This document shows, in pieces, positions 62,575 through 64,000 of a stretch of 64,000 nucleotides of DNA. The translations under genes were made by a program, and so were the position numbers. This DNA is from Prolixibacter sp. NT017 (GTDB lineage: Bacteria > Bacteroidota > Bacteroidia > Bacteroidales > Prolixibacteraceae): assembly GCF_009617875.1 (NCBI RefSeq), contig NZ_BLAV01000001.1, forward strand, positions 2,294,001-2,358,000, written 5' to 3'. A model generated the notes under the pieces. The model made no database searches and was not told the origin of the DNA. It worked only from the letters and a program-made list of their open reading frames with translations. Positions within the stretch are counted from its first letter, which is position 1. Each line of letters starts with the position of its first letter.

Positions 62575-63798
62575 TTATTTTTTCATTAGAGAAAGACGCA
62601 CCATTAGTACCCCATGGGCAGGAATCTCTCTTTTTAGCCGCTGGTTGGTTTGCCCAATTGTCTTGTGCTCCCAAAGGTCATAGACGCCATATACACGCTG
62701 ATGTAAATCTACGTCCCGCACAAAGTACATGGTCTGCTTTGTCCAGTCGTAATTGAGTTTCCAGGGCTGGTTAGTCCGGTTGAGAAAACAAACAGCAATC
62801 TCTCCGTTGCTAAGCGGCTTAGCCCATATCTCATATTCACCCAAATCCATAAACTTGCGGGCTTGTTCGCCTTTCGAATCCTGATCGACAGCAATAACAT
62901 CGGAATTGGTCAGTATTTCCCGCGTCTGTTTATCCATCTTTGTCAAATCGTTACCAGCCATCAACGGAGCTGCCAACATGGCCCACATGGAAAAATGCGT
63001 TTTGTATTCATCGTAAGTCATTCCTCCATTCCCGACCTCCAGCATATCAGGATCATTCCAGTGCCCAGGGCCGGCATACCGCCACAAGTCTGCCTGTTTA
63101 TCGATGATATCGAGCACGCCCAGGCCTCCCCAGTCGAAGGTACAGTGGTAACAATCACGTATATCAGCTGTTGTACGCCAAAGATTTCCTATTCCTTCTC
63201 CCCATTTCCAGGGTTTACCTTCGCCCCATTCGCAAATGGAAAAAACGATGGACCTTCCCGATGCCTTCAGCGCATCACTCATTGTTTTATAGGCAGCTTT
63301 CGGATCCTGACCGTCATTCGAACACCAGTCGTATTTCAGATAGTCCACCCCCCAAACAGCATACTGACGAGCATCCTGAAACTGATAACCGCGGCTACCA
63401 GGACGCCCCTGGCAGGTCAAAGATCCCGCACAGGAATAAATTCCGAACTTCAATCCCTTCATGTGAATGTAATCAGCCAGCGCTTTCATCCCGGACGGGA
63501 AACGCTTCGGGTCGGGAATGATGTTTCCCGCACTGTCACGGCCTACCTGCCAGCAATCGTCAATAACGATGTACTGATAACCGGCATCCCGCATGCCTGT
63601 CTAAACCATTGCATCAGCCATCTCCATGATCAGATTTTCACTGACATTGCATCCGAATTTATTCCAACTGTTCCATCCCATAGGTGGAGTAAGTGCCAGC
63701 TTTCCGGGTTGTGAATCCTGGGCATGAACCGATGAGACAATTGCCAGTATCAATACCAAAGCGTATATCAAACCTGAGTTAAGATTGTTCTTTTTCAT
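62575..63798 (-). pseudogene. GH27 alpha-galactosidase interrupted by an in-frame amber codon
   Basis: Read through, the frame gives 407 residues, normal for GH27. It has a signal peptide ([17 protein letters not shown]), the start of the barrel [15 protein letters not shown], the DDCW motif, the nucleophile Asp in YLKYDWCSND, the acid/base Asp in NDPDMLEVGNGGMT and a C-terminal beta domain. A TAG at 63601-63603 follows MADAMV, where relatives would be expected to read on as in MVKTGMRDAG, so one base change from a sense codon such as AAG or CAG explains it. No frameshift or other damage was seen. Translation could restart at the Met at 63594, but the product would lack the signal and the first barrel strand. 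It would remove terminal alpha-galactose. It is a young pseudogene, a suppressed stop, or a base-call error. Confidence 0.85.
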
Positions 63799-63821
63799 TG
63801 TTCCATATTTATTCCATCCGT

Positions 63822-64000
63822 TTACAGACTAATTTCCAGTGGGTTATTTTTTAATGGAATAACATAAGCTCCCCGACTGTTTTTGTTGAATCTCCCCACA
63901 TTACGCCTTTCTCCATTCGAACCTTCAACGCGTAAAAATGCTTTTGGAGTGAAGCCATTGGCAGCATCCAGTTCTGCTTTAACGGTTCCGGTTTTGACGT
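63822..64000 (-). CDS. C-terminal end of an unidentified gene
   Basis: 59 codons ending in TAA at 63822; the rest lies beyond the window. The tail reads [20 protein letters not shown] and then [16 protein letters not shown], a beta-strand-rich C-terminal module of the sort that closes many exported carbohydrate-active enzymes. No family can be named. It ends 23 bases before the GH27 start, so it is probably the preceding gene of the same operon. Confidence 0.6.
   Translation of the reverse strand, partial: VKTGTVKAELDAANGFTPKAFLRVEGSNGERRNVGRFNKNSRGAYVIPLKNNPLEISL

Noticed and set aside
62863..63714. 283-codon plus-strand frame antisense to the GH27 gene
   Set aside because: Antisense shadow; the minus strand carries all GH27 motifs.

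Overview
The window looks like the chromosome of a Bacteroidota bacterium. It has a SusC/SusD pair, an ECF sigma/FecR switch, a hybrid two-component regulator with a periplasmic propeller, several lipoprotein glycosidases and two TAnnTTTG-type promoter elements. The oxygen-sensitive glycyl radical enzyme beside an oxidative route for the same substrate fits a facultative anaerobe, perhaps of the Marinilabiliales/Prolixibacteraceae kind; this placement is inference. Nearly every gene lies on the minus strand. No rRNA, tRNA, CRISPR array or intact insertion sequence was seen.

Region 1 (1-12.5 kb) is a loose accessory region of small enzymes and regulators: a zinc alcohol dehydrogenase cut by the window edge, two alpha/beta hydrolases, an NTF2-like protein, a reductase with a Crp-type regulator, an SDR with a TetR regulator, and an AraC-MBL-ketopantoate reductase-like operon. 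It shows decay and shuffling: a remnant of a duplicated hydrolase, a trypsin-like protease broken by a stop and a frameshift, an attC-like hairpin, and a dispersed non-coding repeat with copies near 7.5, 9.6 and 18.0 kb.

Region 2 (12.6-17.5 kb) is a thiamine salvage operon, thiM-thiE-tenA-thiL-thiD-HAD phosphatase. A TPP riboswitch followed by an intrinsic terminator lies ahead of it. Upstream is a degenerate tandem array of 23-bp units (17587-17839).

Region 3 (18-27 kb) holds a secreted protein, a tightly overlapping operon (START protein, DUF2062, SDR, epimerase, LytS-type kinase, LytTR regulator), a small secreted protein and a stand-alone AICAR transformylase.

Region 4 (27-43.2 kb) is a polysaccharide utilization locus: ECF sigma, FecR, SusC, SusD, GH29 fucosidase, GH35 beta-galactosidase, GH20 hexosaminidase, then GH31 with a PA14 insert and an SGNH esterase.

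Region 5 (43.7-64 kb) adds hydroxyproline and peptide use. One operon encodes the oxidative 4-hydroxyproline pathway (epimerase, FAD dehydrogenase, deaminase, ketoglutarate semialdehyde dehydrogenase), with a divergent AraC regulator. A second encodes a HypD-type hydroxyproline dehydratase, its activase and an Xaa-Pro aminopeptidase. A hybrid two-component regulator follows, then an operon with a GH27 alpha-galactosidase (interrupted by an amber codon), an S9 prolyl peptidase and a zincin-like lipoprotein. Together these suggest a locus that strips glycans from hydroxyproline-rich glycoprotein or collagen-like substrates, cuts proline-rich peptides and catabolises the released hydroxyproline with or without oxygen. 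Between two convergent genes of this region sits a 12-copy array of a 41-bp unit carrying a hairpin whose stem differs by a compensated base pair between the two halves of the array (49612-50095).
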